64,000 bases of DNA, from contig NZ_JARHTP010000027.1 in assembly GCF_029223485.1 (NCBI RefSeq), positions 62,001 through 126,000 on the forward strand. Direction: 5' to 3'. Shown in pieces: positions 1 to 7,923 of this stretch. The notes beneath the pieces are model-generated. The model made no database searches. It worked only from the letters and a program-made list of their open reading frames with translations, and had not been told where the DNA came from. This DNA comes from Streptomyces coacervatus (GTDB taxonomy: Bacteria; Actinomycetota; Actinomycetes; Streptomycetales; Streptomycetaceae). Position 1 is the first letter of the stretch. Each line of letters starts with the position of its first letter. The position numbers were made by a program, and so were the translations under genes.

Positions 1-1
1 G

Positions 2-184
2 GCGGATGTCGTGCTCGCCACCGGCACCGGCTCCCGCCTGGTCTTCGACTCCTATGCGGCACCCGGCGTGATCGCCGCCGCGTTGCTGCAGGCCATGACC
101 GACGCCGACCCCGAGCGCACCCAGGCGCGGCTCGAGGAGTACGAGCAGATCTCCGACCAGCATCAGTTCTTCCTGCGCGACTGA
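2..184 (+). CDS. C-terminal end of a probable MurR/RpiR-type (SIS domain) transcriptional regulator, partial
   Basis: Only the last 60 codons lie in the window; the gene begins upstream of the left edge. The readable residues begin ADVVLATGTGSRLVFDSYAA, continue through a hydrophobic helix (VIAAALLQAM) and an acidic helix, and end QFFLRD. A beta strand ADVVL, a Ser/Asp-rich turn and two helices is how the SIS domain of MurR/RpiR regulators typically ends. That is a resemblance from memory. In that family the SIS domain senses a sugar phosphate and an N-terminal HTH domain, not visible here, binds DNA. Other SIS proteins remain possible. Confidence 0.5.
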   Translation, partial: ADVVLATGTGSRLVFDSYAAPGVIAAALLQAMTDADPERTQARLEEYEQISDQHQFFLRD

Positions 185-607
185 TCCGGCGCCGGCGACC
201 GATCCGGTGTTACGGCGGAATTACAAAGGGACCTTTCACAACATACTGCGCATGAATGTTTTCATGCTTCTTGCAAACCGGACGGCATATATAAATACTT
301 CTCACGGATCGCGCACCGGCCAACTCCGGGACACGTTCCGTACCCCCGTCCCCACCCCGCATCGCCCGGAGAAAGCCGACGGTCCGCCCATGCGTCTGCA
401 CCATCCGCCGCGCCGGCACCGTCTGCCCTCCCGGGCCCCTGCACGGGCACCCGAAGCCGCCGTCTCCTACCCGCGTCGGCGCTCAGGGTGTTCGGTCGGG
501 CCTCGCCTCTGCGAGCGCCCTTGGCGGCCCCGGTCATCCCCTAGACCGGGGCCGCCCGCCCTCGTCGGACCACCCCACACGACGCCGCACACCCGGAAGC
601 GATGATC
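185..607. other. Long intergenic leader with AT-rich patch and hairpins
   Basis: About 420 bases without a convincing gene. Positions 219-300 are strikingly AT-rich for this genome and contain a small hairpin (CATGAA-TGTT-TTCATG, 251-266). They also hold a weak promoter-like pair, TTGCAA at 271 and AATACT at 294. The rest is GC-rich and carries the strong hairpin listed at 523-556. The small ORFs here on both strands have no family resemblance. This looks like a promoter plus a long 5' leader for the next gene. Confidence 0.4.
523..556 (+). terminator. Perfect 13-bp hairpin upstream of the 122-residue gene
   Basis: GGCGGCCCCGGTC (523-535) is followed by an 8-base loop and its exact complement GACCGGGGCCGCC (544-556). 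There is no U-tract, as is common in streptomycetes. It lies 51 bases before the next start codon, so it could terminate upstream transcription or act as an attenuator in the leader. Confidence 0.5.
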
Positions 608-976
608 ATGCAACTGACGACCACGCGTATCAGCCCGGACTGGCCGTGCCAGGTCAAGACGCCCGGCTCCTTCGACTGGGAGCGCTCGGCGGCCAGGTGG
701 CTGCGCGAACTGGTGCCGGCCCGCTACGGCAGCTACCCGGCCCTGATCCGCCACCCCGTGCTGCTGGCCCGCCATGCACAGATCCAGGTGCAGCACGAGA
801 TCCGGGTCGCGCGCACCGCCCTGCAGACGGCACGCGCCGACCTCCCGGCACTCGGCCTGCCCGAGTCGGTCATCGAGCACACGATCAAGCTGTACGCGGC
901 GGAGGTGCTGCAGCTCCAGCACATCGCACGCAGCGTCCGGGCGGTCTCCCAGGCCCTGGTCGACTCGGGGCGCTGA
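608..976 (+). CDS. Conserved hypothetical protein, 122 aa
   Basis: A soluble, helix-rich protein of about 122 residues. I do not recognise a characterised family. It starts MQLTTTRISPDW, contains an aromatic/charged N-terminal part (GSFDWERSAARWLRELVPARYGSYPAL) and ends in two long amphipathic helices rich in Ala, Leu and Gln. No signal peptide or membrane segment is present. The third ATG of the MIM cluster (608) is chosen because GGAAG lies 8 bases before it; ATG 602 is only 2 bases from that motif. Coding bias is good. It stands alone after a long leader, with degenerate DNA downstream. Function unknown. Confidence 0.6.
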   Translation: MQLTTTRISPDWPCQVKTPGSFDWERSAARWLRELVPARYGSYPALIRHPVLLARHAQIQVQHEIRVARTALQTARADLPALGLPESVIEHTIKLYAAEVLQLQHIARSVRAVSQALVDSGR

Positions 977-1859
977 CGGCGGCCGGCTTCGGCGGGAGCA
1001 ACCGGGGCCGGCAAGGCCACGATCGCAGGCCGCCCCGGGCGCGACGCTCGACGCGTGATGAGCAGCCCGCCGGGCCGGCGGAGTCCCGCGCCGCACCGGA
1101 CACCGTCGCACGAGCCAGGGTGGCCGCCGAGCAGTATGCCGGGACGGCCGACTGCACGACCCGGCCGCCAAGCCGACCGTCCCGGAACAGGACAAGGGCG
1201 CGGTGATGGCCCTGCCCAGCTGCTCTACGGACGCCGCGGAGGGGGGCGCCGCGGCGGCGCGCGGAGGCCGGTGACCGCTCACCGCACGAGAACTGCCGGC
1301 TCACGCTCGGCGGCCCGGCACCGCCGCCGGGCGGCACGGCCCGCGAGCGGGAGCCCGGCGTCTCCCCCGAATCGGCCCTCTTCCATGATTCCGCCGCCAC
1401 GACCGAGCCCGCTCCGTCCGCCGAGCCCGCCGCACTCCGCAGAGTGCGCCGCCTGCACCGTCCCCCATGAGCCACGGTTGCATCCGCGCTCAACTCGGCC
1501 TCCGCCCACGACGATTCGGCAGCTCGCGGCCCCCTCGGGGGGGAACTCGTCCGCGACGCCACACCGCAGGATCTCGCCCGGTGCCTGCTTGAGCACCTTG
1601 CTCGGAGGCGGGTGCCTACGCGGTCATGATCTATGCGCCGCTACCCACCGGAGGCCTCGGAGTCTGGAGGGTCTCGACCGGGGCCTCAAGCGGCTCTCCG
1701 AGGCTGTTCCGAGCCGCCGCACCGACGAGCCCGGCTCCCGGGGGTCGCTGCTCGCCGCGATGCCGGAGGGTGAGCGGTGGGACGGCGTCTGGCTGCTCGG
1801 CGTCCGGGTTCCGGTGGACCCGCAGCAGGCGGCGGTGCGGGCCGGTGGCCGGTCGCCGT
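977..1859. other. Degenerate region without an intact gene
   Basis: About 880 bases in which every long open frame on either strand is low-complexity (Arg/Pro/Ser/Ala) and resembles a GC-rich shadow. Short stretches look formerly coding on the + strand in different frames: around 1100-1215 (VAAEQYAGTAD, then VPEQDKGAVMALPS one frame over), around 1240-1470 (EAGDRSPHENCRLTLGG) and around 1755-1850 (MPEGERWDGVWLLGVRVPV). Switching frame every 100-200 bases is the pattern of an old frameshifted gene. I cannot name the ancestor. Confidence 0.4.
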
Positions 1860-2018
1860 TCAGTCGTCGCCGCGGTGGCGCCAGTACCAGAACACGCCCA
1901 CGACCAGGGCCAGCAGAAAGACGGTGGGCAGGACCAGGCCCGGGATGCGGGAGCCGTTCATGGGCGTGGCTTTCGGGTTGGGCGGGCGGGGCGCCGCATT
2001 CGGCGGCCCGGTGCCCAT
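1860..2018 (-). CDS. Small single-pass membrane protein, 52 aa
   Basis: A short reading frame on the minus strand begins MGTGPPNAAPRPPNPKATPM and leads into one strong transmembrane helix (IPGLVLPTVFLLALVVGVFW). It ends in a charged tail YWRHRGDD followed by TGA. A Pro/Ala-rich N-terminus, one helix and a short basic/acidic tail suggest a tail-anchored or single-pass protein. The second Met (1961) would give 33 residues that keep the helix. Neither start has a strong ribosome site. It follows the peptidoglycan-binding gene on the same strand, 88 bases downstream of its stop, so the two may be co-transcribed. Function unknown; the hydrophobic pattern and coding bias are the support. Confidence 0.5.
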   Translation of the reverse strand: MGTGPPNAAPRPPNPKATPMNGSRIPGLVLPTVFLLALVVGVFWYWRHRGDD

Positions 2019-2106
2019 GGTGACGCGTGACTGTCACTTGTCCACACCGTCCACCGGGACTTTCTTCACCCGTTGCCCGGTGTTCGAGGGCCGGCGCCCC
2101 GCCGCG

Positions 2107-2766
2107 TCAGCCGGTCCCGGTGGCCGTCCGGGACTCCAGCGCGAGCCGGGTGTCGTTGCCGTAGACGCCGGTCTCGTCGCCCCGGATGCCGTACCAGAGC
2201 TGGAAGCGGGCCACCGCGGCCTTGAGGGTGGCGTCGTAGGTGCCGCCGGTGGAGCCGTTGTCGTAGATGTTCGGGATGCGCAGCAGACGTTGCTGCAGGT
2301 CGGTCACGGCGGGGCCGCTGTCGCCCTCGCGGAGGGTGCCGGCGCCGTCGGGGTCCGAGGCGGCGGAGGCGGTGGCGGTAGGTTCGGCGGACGCGGTGGG
2401 GCGGGGCGGCTCGGCGGTGGCGTCGTTGTTCCTGGCGTGCAGCAGGAGGGCGCCGCCGAAGCCGATGAGGGCGGCCGCGGCGACGGCGACCGTGACGGCG
2501 GCGCGGCGCAGTCCGGGCCCGAACCCGAAGCGGTCGCCGCGGCGCGGTGCGCCGGGGCCGTCGGTACGCACGGGCGGGAGCTCCTGTGTCTCGCCCTCGT
2601 CCCAGGACCGTGGATCCGGCACGGCGACGGCCTCGAGATCGCCGGTGCCCTGCTCCATTTCCTTGAACAGCTCCGCCAGGGCGTCGGTGCGGCGCGGGCG
2701 CAGGACCCGGATGGGCTCCAGCGGCGGGCGGTCCTGCGGCGACCCGGATGCGGGCGGTGTGGGCAC
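2107..2766 (-). CDS. Membrane-anchored peptidoglycan-binding domain protein
   Basis: A 219-residue protein with an N-terminal cytoplasmic segment of about 90 residues rich in Arg, Pro and Glu. A single transmembrane helix follows (AAVTVAVAAAALIGFGGALLL), then a Thr/Ala/Glu-rich linker and a C-terminal PG_binding_1-like repeat (LREGDSGPAVTDLQQRLLRI, then YDATLKAAVARFQLWYGI, then Y.ND.RLALE). The topology places the peptidoglycan-binding module outside the membrane. GTG 2766 is chosen because GGAAGGAG sits just upstream with good spacing; the longer ATG starts have poor ribosome sites. It is divergent from the TetR gene, and the operator-like repeat at 2861-2893 lies between them, so shared control is plausible. 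Confidence 0.78.
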   Translation of the reverse strand: MPTPPASGSPQDRPPLEPIRVLRPRRTDALAELFKEMEQGTGDLEAVAVPDPRSWDEGETQELPPVRTDGPGAPRRGDRFGFGPGLRRAAVTVAVAAAALIGFGGALLLHARNNDATAEPPRPTASAEPTATASAASDPDGAGTLREGDSGPAVTDLQQRLLRIPNIYDNGSTGGTYDATLKAAVARFQLWYGIRGDETGVYGNDTRLALESRTATGTG

Positions 2767-2860
2767 AGTGCTCTCCTTCCGTCCCCGTTGCGGGGCCTCC
2801 GCCATTCCCCCGGAAGTGATACGCGCCCCGCACCACGACAGTTCAGCGGTCCCGCAGGAG

Positions 2861-2893
2861 GACACTCAGTTCCCTTCGGCAGCGCACTGAGTG
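2861..2893. promoter_or_regulatory. Operator-like inverted repeat in the TetR divergent promoter
   Basis: CACTCAGT (2863-2870) and its exact complement ACTGAGTG (2886-2893) are separated by 15 bases, 35 bases before the TetR start. The decamer GACACTCAGT at 2861 recurs exactly at 3667, and ACTGAGTGCCAT (2886) recurs there with one change. This is probably the regulator's own binding site. Confidence 0.55.
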
Positions 2894-2927
2894 CCATCCG
2901 TGCCGTCCGGATGCTACGTTCCCGTTC

Positions 2928-3626
2928 ATGAAGACAGAGCCGACGGCCACGCGGCCACCCATGCGGGACGCCCTGGTCGCGGCGGCCTTCCACCTGTTCC
3001 TCGAGCGGGGCTACGAGCAGACCACGGTGGACGACATCGTGGCGCTCGCCGGCGTCGGGCGGCGGTCGTTCTTCCGCTACTTCCCCTCCAAGGAGGACGT
3101 GGTCTTTCCCGACCACGAGCGGAGCCTGGCCGAGATGACGGCGTTCCTCGCCGACAGCGGCGACGAGGACGAACCGGTGCAGCGGGTCTGTGACGCAGTC
3201 CGGATCGTGCTGCGCATGTACACCGAGAACCCGACCTTCTCCGTTCAGCGCTATCGCCTGACCAAGAAGGTGCCCGGACTGCGCGCGTACGAACTCTCGG
3301 TGGTGTGGCGCTACGAGCGGGCCTTCGCCGACCATCTGCGCGGCCGCCTTGGGGGCCGTCCGGACGGGACGCTGCAGGCCGATGTGATCGCGGCGGCGGT
3401 GGCCGCGGCGCACAACAACGCGCTGCGCTCCTGGCTGCGCTCGGACGGACAGGGGGACGCGAGCGCCGCTCTCGACCACGCACTGGGGTACGTACAGGGT
3501 GCCTTCACCACGCCCCCGGCGCACGACGAGGAGGAACCCGAGGACGTGGTGGTGGTCGTCTCCCGGCGTGGCGCACCGTTGTGGCGAGTGGTCCAGGAGA
3601 TCGAGAGCGCTCTCGAGCAGGACTGA
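2928..3626 (+). CDS. TetR/AcrR family transcriptional regulator
   Basis: 232 residues. The N-terminal HTH is typical: MRDALVAAAFHLFLERGYEQ, then TTVDDIVALAGVGRRSFFRYFPSKEDVVF, which matches the TetR recognition helix region with SFFRYFPSKE. The remainder is a helical ligand-binding domain (MYTENPTFSVQRYRLTKKVPGLRAYELSVVWRYERAF) and the last 40 residues form an acidic, Val-rich tail. The ATG lies about 35 bases past a clear inverted repeat that recurs before the downstream OB-fold gene, suggesting autoregulation and control of that gene. The ligand cannot be read from sequence; the OB-fold partner would fit a CoA thioester or lipid-type signal, but that is inference. Confidence 0.85.
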   Translation: MKTEPTATRPPMRDALVAAAFHLFLERGYEQTTVDDIVALAGVGRRSFFRYFPSKEDVVFPDHERSLAEMTAFLADSGDEDEPVQRVCDAVRIVLRMYTENPTFSVQRYRLTKKVPGLRAYELSVVWRYERAFADHLRGRLGGRPDGTLQADVIAAAVAAAHNNALRSWLRSDGQGDASAALDHALGYVQGAFTTPPAHDEEEPEDVVVVVSRRGAPLWRVVQEIESALEQD

Positions 3627-3666
3627 CCGGGGCCGCACATTGAGGGAACGCAGTGTCTTTACGTAT

Positions 3667-3681
3667 GACACTCAGTGCCAT
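3667..3681. promoter_or_regulatory. Second copy of the TetR-region operator motif
   Basis: GACACTCAGTGCCAT repeats the GACACTCAGT and ACT.AGTGCCAT elements seen at 2861-2897. Together with GTGTC at 3653-3657 it forms GTGTC-N9-GACAC. It covers the ATG at 3675, which argues that the next gene starts further downstream. Confidence 0.5.
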
Positions 3682-3755
3682 ACATTGATGTCGTGCACGG
3701 TGGCACGGCGAACCGCGCACGTCGAATTCCGGCCGAGCGCAGGGAGTTGACCCGC

Positions 3756-4169
3756 GTGTACCACCACTCAGGAAACGTTGCCCGTCAGGCAGCCGGCTCC
3801 GCGGCAGGCGTGCTCGATCCCCAGGCGCCCGATTCGGACACCATCCTCTTCCAGCGCTGCACCTGGTGCGGCACCGCCATGTACCACCGGCTGCTGTGTC
3901 CGGTCTGCCAGGGCGGCGATCTGCGAACGGAGCGCAGCGAGGGCACGGGCACGGTCCGCCATGCGACGATCGTGCACCGCAACACCCCTGCCGCGCGCAA
4001 TGTGTCGCTCGTGGAGATGGCCGAGGGATTCGTCGTGCGCGGCAGGGTCATGGGCCCGCTGATCGGCATCCACAGCGGTGACCGGGTCCGGCTGTCGACG
4101 GCCAAGGACCCGGTCCGCGGCGAGCCGGTCTTCCAGCTGGTCGACGAGCCCTACCGCGCCTGGTCCTGA
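3756..4169 (+). CDS. Zn-ribbon/OB-fold protein (DUF35 type, acyl-CoA associated)
   Basis: 137 residues with a rubredoxin-like zinc ribbon (FQRCTWCGTAMYHRLLCPVCQGGDL, four Cys in two CxxC pairs) followed by a small OB-fold. This order is the hallmark of DUF35 proteins, which partner thiolase-like or MaoC-like enzymes acting on acyl-CoA. No such partner gene is adjacent. GTG 3756 is preferred over ATG 3675: an AGGGAG site lies 9 bases upstream and the earlier ATG sits inside the operator-like repeat. The gene is convergent with the truncated oxidoreductase, with only 7 bases between stops. The shared operator motif suggests control by the TetR upstream. Confidence 0.75.
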   Translation: MYHHSGNVARQAAGSAAGVLDPQAPDSDTILFQRCTWCGTAMYHRLLCPVCQGGDLRTERSEGTGTVRHATIVHRNTPAARNVSLVEMAEGFVVRGRVMGPLIGIHSGDRVRLSTAKDPVRGEPVFQLVDEPYRAWS

Positions 4170-4176
4170 CGCTCCC

Positions 4177-4923
4177 TCAGCTCTCCCACACCCCGGGGAC
4201 CAGGTCCCGCACGGCCACGGGCCGTCCCGTCTCGAAGCATCGGTTGGCGGCGAGGCCCACCGCGAGGGCGAGAGCGCCGTCGCGCTGGGTGGCTGTGGGA
4301 TGCGCCGCCGCGTCCTGATCGAACGCACCGGAGTCCACGGGTCCGAACAACGCGTCGAGCATGCGGGGGTCTCCCCCGCCGTGAGCCTCGTGGGCGGCGT
4401 CGAGCGGGATGTCGACCGGCGGCCGCCACAGCGGGCGCAGCGTGAGCCGTGCACCGCCCGCGTGCTGAGCGGCCGTGTCTCCGTGCAGTGCGCCGCTGTC
4501 CGAGGCGACCGGGGTCCGGGGCTGCGCCCATAGGCACTCCTCGACCTCCAGCTCCAGGCGGCCGGCGCTGCCGTTGAACATGACGCGGTAGCCCTCCCAC
4601 GGGGAGTAGGCGGTGAGGTGGTACGTCATCGTCGCCCCGCGCGCGTAGCGGACGAGGACCGCCATGTCGTCCTCGATGGTGACCGGGCCGCCGAAGACGT
4701 TTCGGTCGCGGATGTATCCGTCGTCCCGCTCGGCCTCCAGATACAGGGCCCGCAGGGTGTCGTTGTCGGCCAGGTCCAGTGCGAACGGGTCGTCGGCGGC
4801 CGGGCCGGCCCCGTGGGCGCGGTCGTAGTCCCGGCGCAGTCCATGGCGTTCGCCCGCCTCCGAGCCGTAGAAAGCGAGACGTCCTGAGGGGTCCTGTCCC
4901 GAAGGCCCGGCGCCCATGCCCAC
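4177..4923 (-). pseudogene. 5'-truncated Gfo/Idh/MocA family oxidoreductase
   Basis: The reading frame contains only the C-terminal substrate-binding half of a Gfo/Idh/MocA-like dehydrogenase: RLAFYGSEAGERHGL, then NVFGGPVTIEDDMAVLVRYA, TMTYHLTAYSPWEGYRVMFN and a final ALALAVGLAANRCFETGRPV. Such proteins normally run to about 400 residues and begin with a Rossmann domain carrying a GxGxxG motif. Here nothing of that domain is found upstream in any frame before the next gene at 5082. The start shown is merely the first ATG of the open frame. I infer a 5' deletion, possibly when the hydrolase gene was brought alongside. The remaining frame is undamaged, so the event may be recent. Confidence 0.7.
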
Positions 4924-5081
4924 CCGTCGTCATCGTCGGCCTGATCCCATCGGTGGGCACCAGCTGAATCGCCGGACACAGGCAACCCACAGTTCCCTCC
5001 CGTCGTCCTCTGAATCGCGAGCGGCCTCCGCTGACCAACGGGGCGCCTTTGCTCGGTACTTGAGGACTTGAGGAGGGGACC

Positions 5082-7859
5082 TTGTTCCGTGCCCGGCGAA
5101 TATGGGTCACCGCTGCGGCGGTGCTCGCGGTGGCGGGGGGATCGCCAGGGCTGGCGCAGTCGGCAGTGCCGTCGGACGCCAGACCGTCAAGCACAGCGGC
5201 CGATCAGGCAGGTGGCCTGCCGCCCGGCTGGAGGATCGCCGGTGAGGGGGCCGAGCGGCAGCTGGTCTGGCACTCGACCGCCCCGGTGCCCATGGGAGAC
5301 GCGCGCGTCGAGTTCTACTCCGGGGGCCGGATGCTGGGCGTCCCGCAACCGGACCGGGGCGGCCGCACGTTCCGCCTCGACCTCGGCCGGGCCGGGACGA
5401 CGCCCAGTCTGACGGACCTTCATGTGCAGGCCGGAGGACGGGAGTTGGACGCCTCCGGCCGTGCCGAGACCCCGGGCGGGCGGCGCTCCGCGGCGGCTGC
5501 GCCGCCCGCCCGGCTTCCGGCGAACTCCGTCGATCCCGGGAAACCGGGCCGGTACGGCACGACCACCGGCGAGTACGACCTCGACCCCGTGAAGCTGCCC
5601 GGCTTCCCGCAGCCGGTGGAGATGCGTGCCGTGGTGGTCGCGCCGAAGGGCGCCACCGGCCACCGGCCGCTCGCCCTGTTCCTGCACGGCCGCCACTCCA
5701 CCTGCTACACCCGTACGGACGTCACGGGTGACTGGCCCTGCCCGCAGGGCACGAAGCCGATCCCTAGCTACCGGGGCTACCTGCGCGACCAGCGGCTGCT
5801 GGCGTCGCAGGGCTATGTGACGGTGTCGATCTCGGCCAACGGCATCAACGCCCAGGACGACGCGGCCGAGGACGGCGGCGCACAGGCCCGCTCCTCGCTG
5901 GTGCGTCTGCACCTGGCCCGCTGGGCGGACTGGGCGGCCCACCCGGGCTCGGCCCCCGCAGCCGTACGGAACGCGCCTGCGGCCGACCTCTCGCGCGTCC
6001 TGCTCGTCGGCCACTCGCGCGGCGGCGAGGGCGTGAACCGCGCGGCGATGGACAGCCTCTATCCGCCGCCCGCCGCGCAGGACGGCTACCACGGCCCGGT
6101 GCGCTGGCACATCCGCGGCACCGTGCTCATCGGACCGACGATCTTCGGCCAGAATCCGGTCGCGGACGTGCCGTCGGCGACGATCCTGCCGGGCTGCGAC
6201 GGCGACGTCTCCGACCTGCAGGGCGAGGTGTACGTCGACGGCACTCGCGGGGTCAGCAAGGGTGCCGCACTGCACAGCGCGGTGTACGTGGTGGGCGCCG
6301 ACCACAACTTCTTCAACACCGAGTGGACTCCGGGGCAGGCGCAGGCGCCCGCCGAGGACGACTTCTACAACGACCCGGGGCACCGGGACCCGGTGTGCTC
6401 GCCGGGCACCGCGACCCGGCTGACCGCGAACCAGCAGCACAAGGCGGGCAGCACCTACATCGCGGCGGCCGCCCGGCTGTTCGTCGCCGGCGACGACCGC
6501 GTACGGCCGCTGCTCGACGGGTCGGGTCGGCGCGCGCCGTCGGCCGATCCCGCGCGGGTGCTCACGCACGCGGTCGGGGCGAACCGCGGCGACGGGTTCC
6601 TGCCGGACGGCAAGGTCACGGTGACCGGCGGACGGCTGTGCTCCGCGGTGGATCCGGACGCGCACGTGGCCTGTCTGGGCCGGGGCGTGAAGGGGGCGTC
6701 GCCGCACTTCGCGCAGTGGGAGACGGATCGTGAGACCGGTCGTCGCGCGGTCGCGCTGCAGTGGTCGTCGGCCGGATCGGCGGCCCGGGTGCGCTCCGAT
6801 GCGCCGGTGTCGCTGGGCGGCGCCAAGGAGCTGGCCCTGCGGGTGATCGTGCCGCCCAACTCGAAGGGCACCAAGCTCGACGTGTCCCTCACCGACACCC
6901 ACGGCAAACGGGCCGCTCTCGGCCGCATCGCCGTCGACGGCCTGCCGGGCACCGAGCGGACCGCCTCCTACTGGGCGCGCGAGGTGCGCGTCCCGTTGTC
7001 GGCGGCGTCCCGGGCCGGTCTCGATCTGAAGCACATCAAGTCCCTTGAACTGACGCCGCGTTCACGGTCGGGGAAGGCTTGGCTGATGGATGCCTGGGGC
7101 TGGCGCCCGGGCACCCCTGCGGTGCATGAGGCGGCGCTGCCGCGCGTCGACCTCGGCCGTACGACCGTCAAGGAGGGCGACTCGGGCGTCCGTACATACC
7201 AGGTGCCGGTGCAGGTGTCCGGGCAGGGCAGCGGGCAGGTGCGGGTGTACGTCGTCGACCCGGTCACCGGCAAGGCTGAGGAACACCTCGTCACGGTGCG
7301 TCCGGGCAGCCAGGACATCGACGTACCGGTCGAGGTGAAGGGCAACACACGCTTCTCGTACGACGTGGACAACACGGTGATCGTGAAGGCCGTGCAGGGC
7401 GCGGTCATCGGCTCGTACCGCGGTGGGATCACGGTGCAGAACGACGACCCCATGCCCGCGATCACCGTGACACCGGTAGCGGACCGGGTGGCCGAGGGGA
7501 AGCCGCTGAAGTGGAAGGTGTCGCTGTCCGAGGCCGCAGACGTGGACCTGAGCCCGACGTTCGCCGTCGCGCCGGTCACCGGCGGTCCGGAGCTGTCCAC
7601 CAAGGACGTCGACCCGGCGTGGCTCGCCAACGCCTCGGGCGAGTCACCGGATCCGGAACGCCCCCTGTCGCAGATCAAGTACCTCTCCTTGGGGGCTGAC
7701 GTGCCCAAGGGAAAGCTGAGTGCGGAAGTGTCCCTGCCGACGGTCAGGGACCGGGTGACGGAGCCGGCCGAGTCGGTGCGCTTCCAGCTGACGAACGACA
7801 ACGGTGATCCGCAGCCCGGCGGGCCGGTGCTGAGCGGCACGGTGCTGGACGCGTCGTAG
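5082..7859 (+). CDS. Large secreted alpha/beta hydrolase with Calx-beta-like C-terminal repeats
   Basis: 925 residues. It starts at TTG 5082 with a strong GAGGAGGGG site just before it, and an N-terminal signal peptide (RRIWVTAAAVLAVAGGSPGLAQSA). Residues about 180-470 form an alpha/beta hydrolase: oxyanion-type LFLHGRHS, the nucleophile elbow GHSRGG (Ser312), LPGCDGDV (Asp373) and ADHNFF (His408), a plausible catalytic triad. A beta-rich domain follows. From about residue 690 two Calx-beta-like repeats occur (VDLGRTTVKEGDSG... ITVQNDDP and ITVTPVADRVAEGKPLKWKV...). This suggests an extracellular esterase or polyester/lipid hydrolase with a calcium or wall-binding tail. The substrate is unknown. 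A 13-bp-stem terminator follows. Confidence 0.8.
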   Translation: MFRARRIWVTAAAVLAVAGGSPGLAQSAVPSDARPSSTAADQAGGLPPGWRIAGEGAERQLVWHSTAPVPMGDARVEFYSGGRMLGVPQPDRGGRTFRLDLGRAGTTPSLTDLHVQAGGRELDASGRAETPGGRRSAAAAPPARLPANSVDPGKPGRYGTTTGEYDLDPVKLPGFPQPVEMRAVVVAPKGATGHRPLALFLHGRHSTCYTRTDVTGDWPCPQGTKPIPSYRGYLRDQRLLASQGYVTVSISANGINAQDDAAEDGGAQARSSLVRLHLARWADWAAHPGSAPAAVRNAPAADLSRVLLVGHSRGGEGVNRAAMDSLYPPPAAQDGYHGPVRWHIRGTVLIGPTIFGQNPVADVPSATILPGCDGDVSDLQGEVYVDGTRGVSKGAALHSAVYVVGADHNFFNTEWTPGQAQAPAEDDFYNDPGHRDPVCSPGTATRLTANQQHKAGSTYIAAAARLFVAGDDRVRPLLDGSGRRAPSADPARVLTHAVGANRGDGFLPDGKVTVTGGRLCSAVDPDAHVACLGRGVKGASPHFAQWETDRETGRRAVALQWSSAGSAARVRSDAPVSLGGAKELALRVIVPPNSKGTKLDVSLTDTHGKRAALGRIAVDGLPGTERTASYWAREVRVPLSAASRAGLDLKHIKSLELTPRSRSGKAWLMDAWGWRPGTPAVHEAALPRVDLGRTTVKEGDSGVRTYQVPVQVSGQGSGQVRVYVVDPVTGKAEEHLVTVRPGSQDIDVPVEVKGNTRFSYDVDNTVIVKAVQGAVIGSYRGGITVQNDDPMPAITVTPVADRVAEGKPLKWKVSLSEAADVDLSPTFAVAPVTGGPELSTKDVDPAWLANASGESPDPERPLSQIKYLSLGADVPKGKLSAEVSLPTVRDRVTEPAESVRFQLTNDNGDPQPGGPVLSGTVLDAS

Positions 7860-7878
7860 GCCTGCGTTCGCCGTGGTG

Positions 7879-7916
7879 ACGGCCGCGCGGTTCTCCCGGG
7901 AGGACCGCGCGGCCGT
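7879..7916. terminator. Bidirectional terminator hairpin
   Basis: ACGGCCGCGCGGT (7879-7891) pairs perfectly with ACCGCGCGGCCGT (7904-7916). The 12-base interior is itself self-complementary around CTCCCGGGAG. It lies between the convergent hydrolase and PPOX genes and can serve both. Confidence 0.75.
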
Positions 7917-7923
7917 ACGCGTC

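Noticed and set aside
219..300. AT-rich patch as a replication origin or insertion site
   Set aside because: No DnaA boxes, direct repeats or target duplications are visible; a promoter is the simpler explanation.
1055..2023. A 322-codon plus-strand frame as a real gene
   Set aside because: Arg/Pro/Ser-rich with no domain signature, and its few gene-like fragments switch frame; treated as degenerate.
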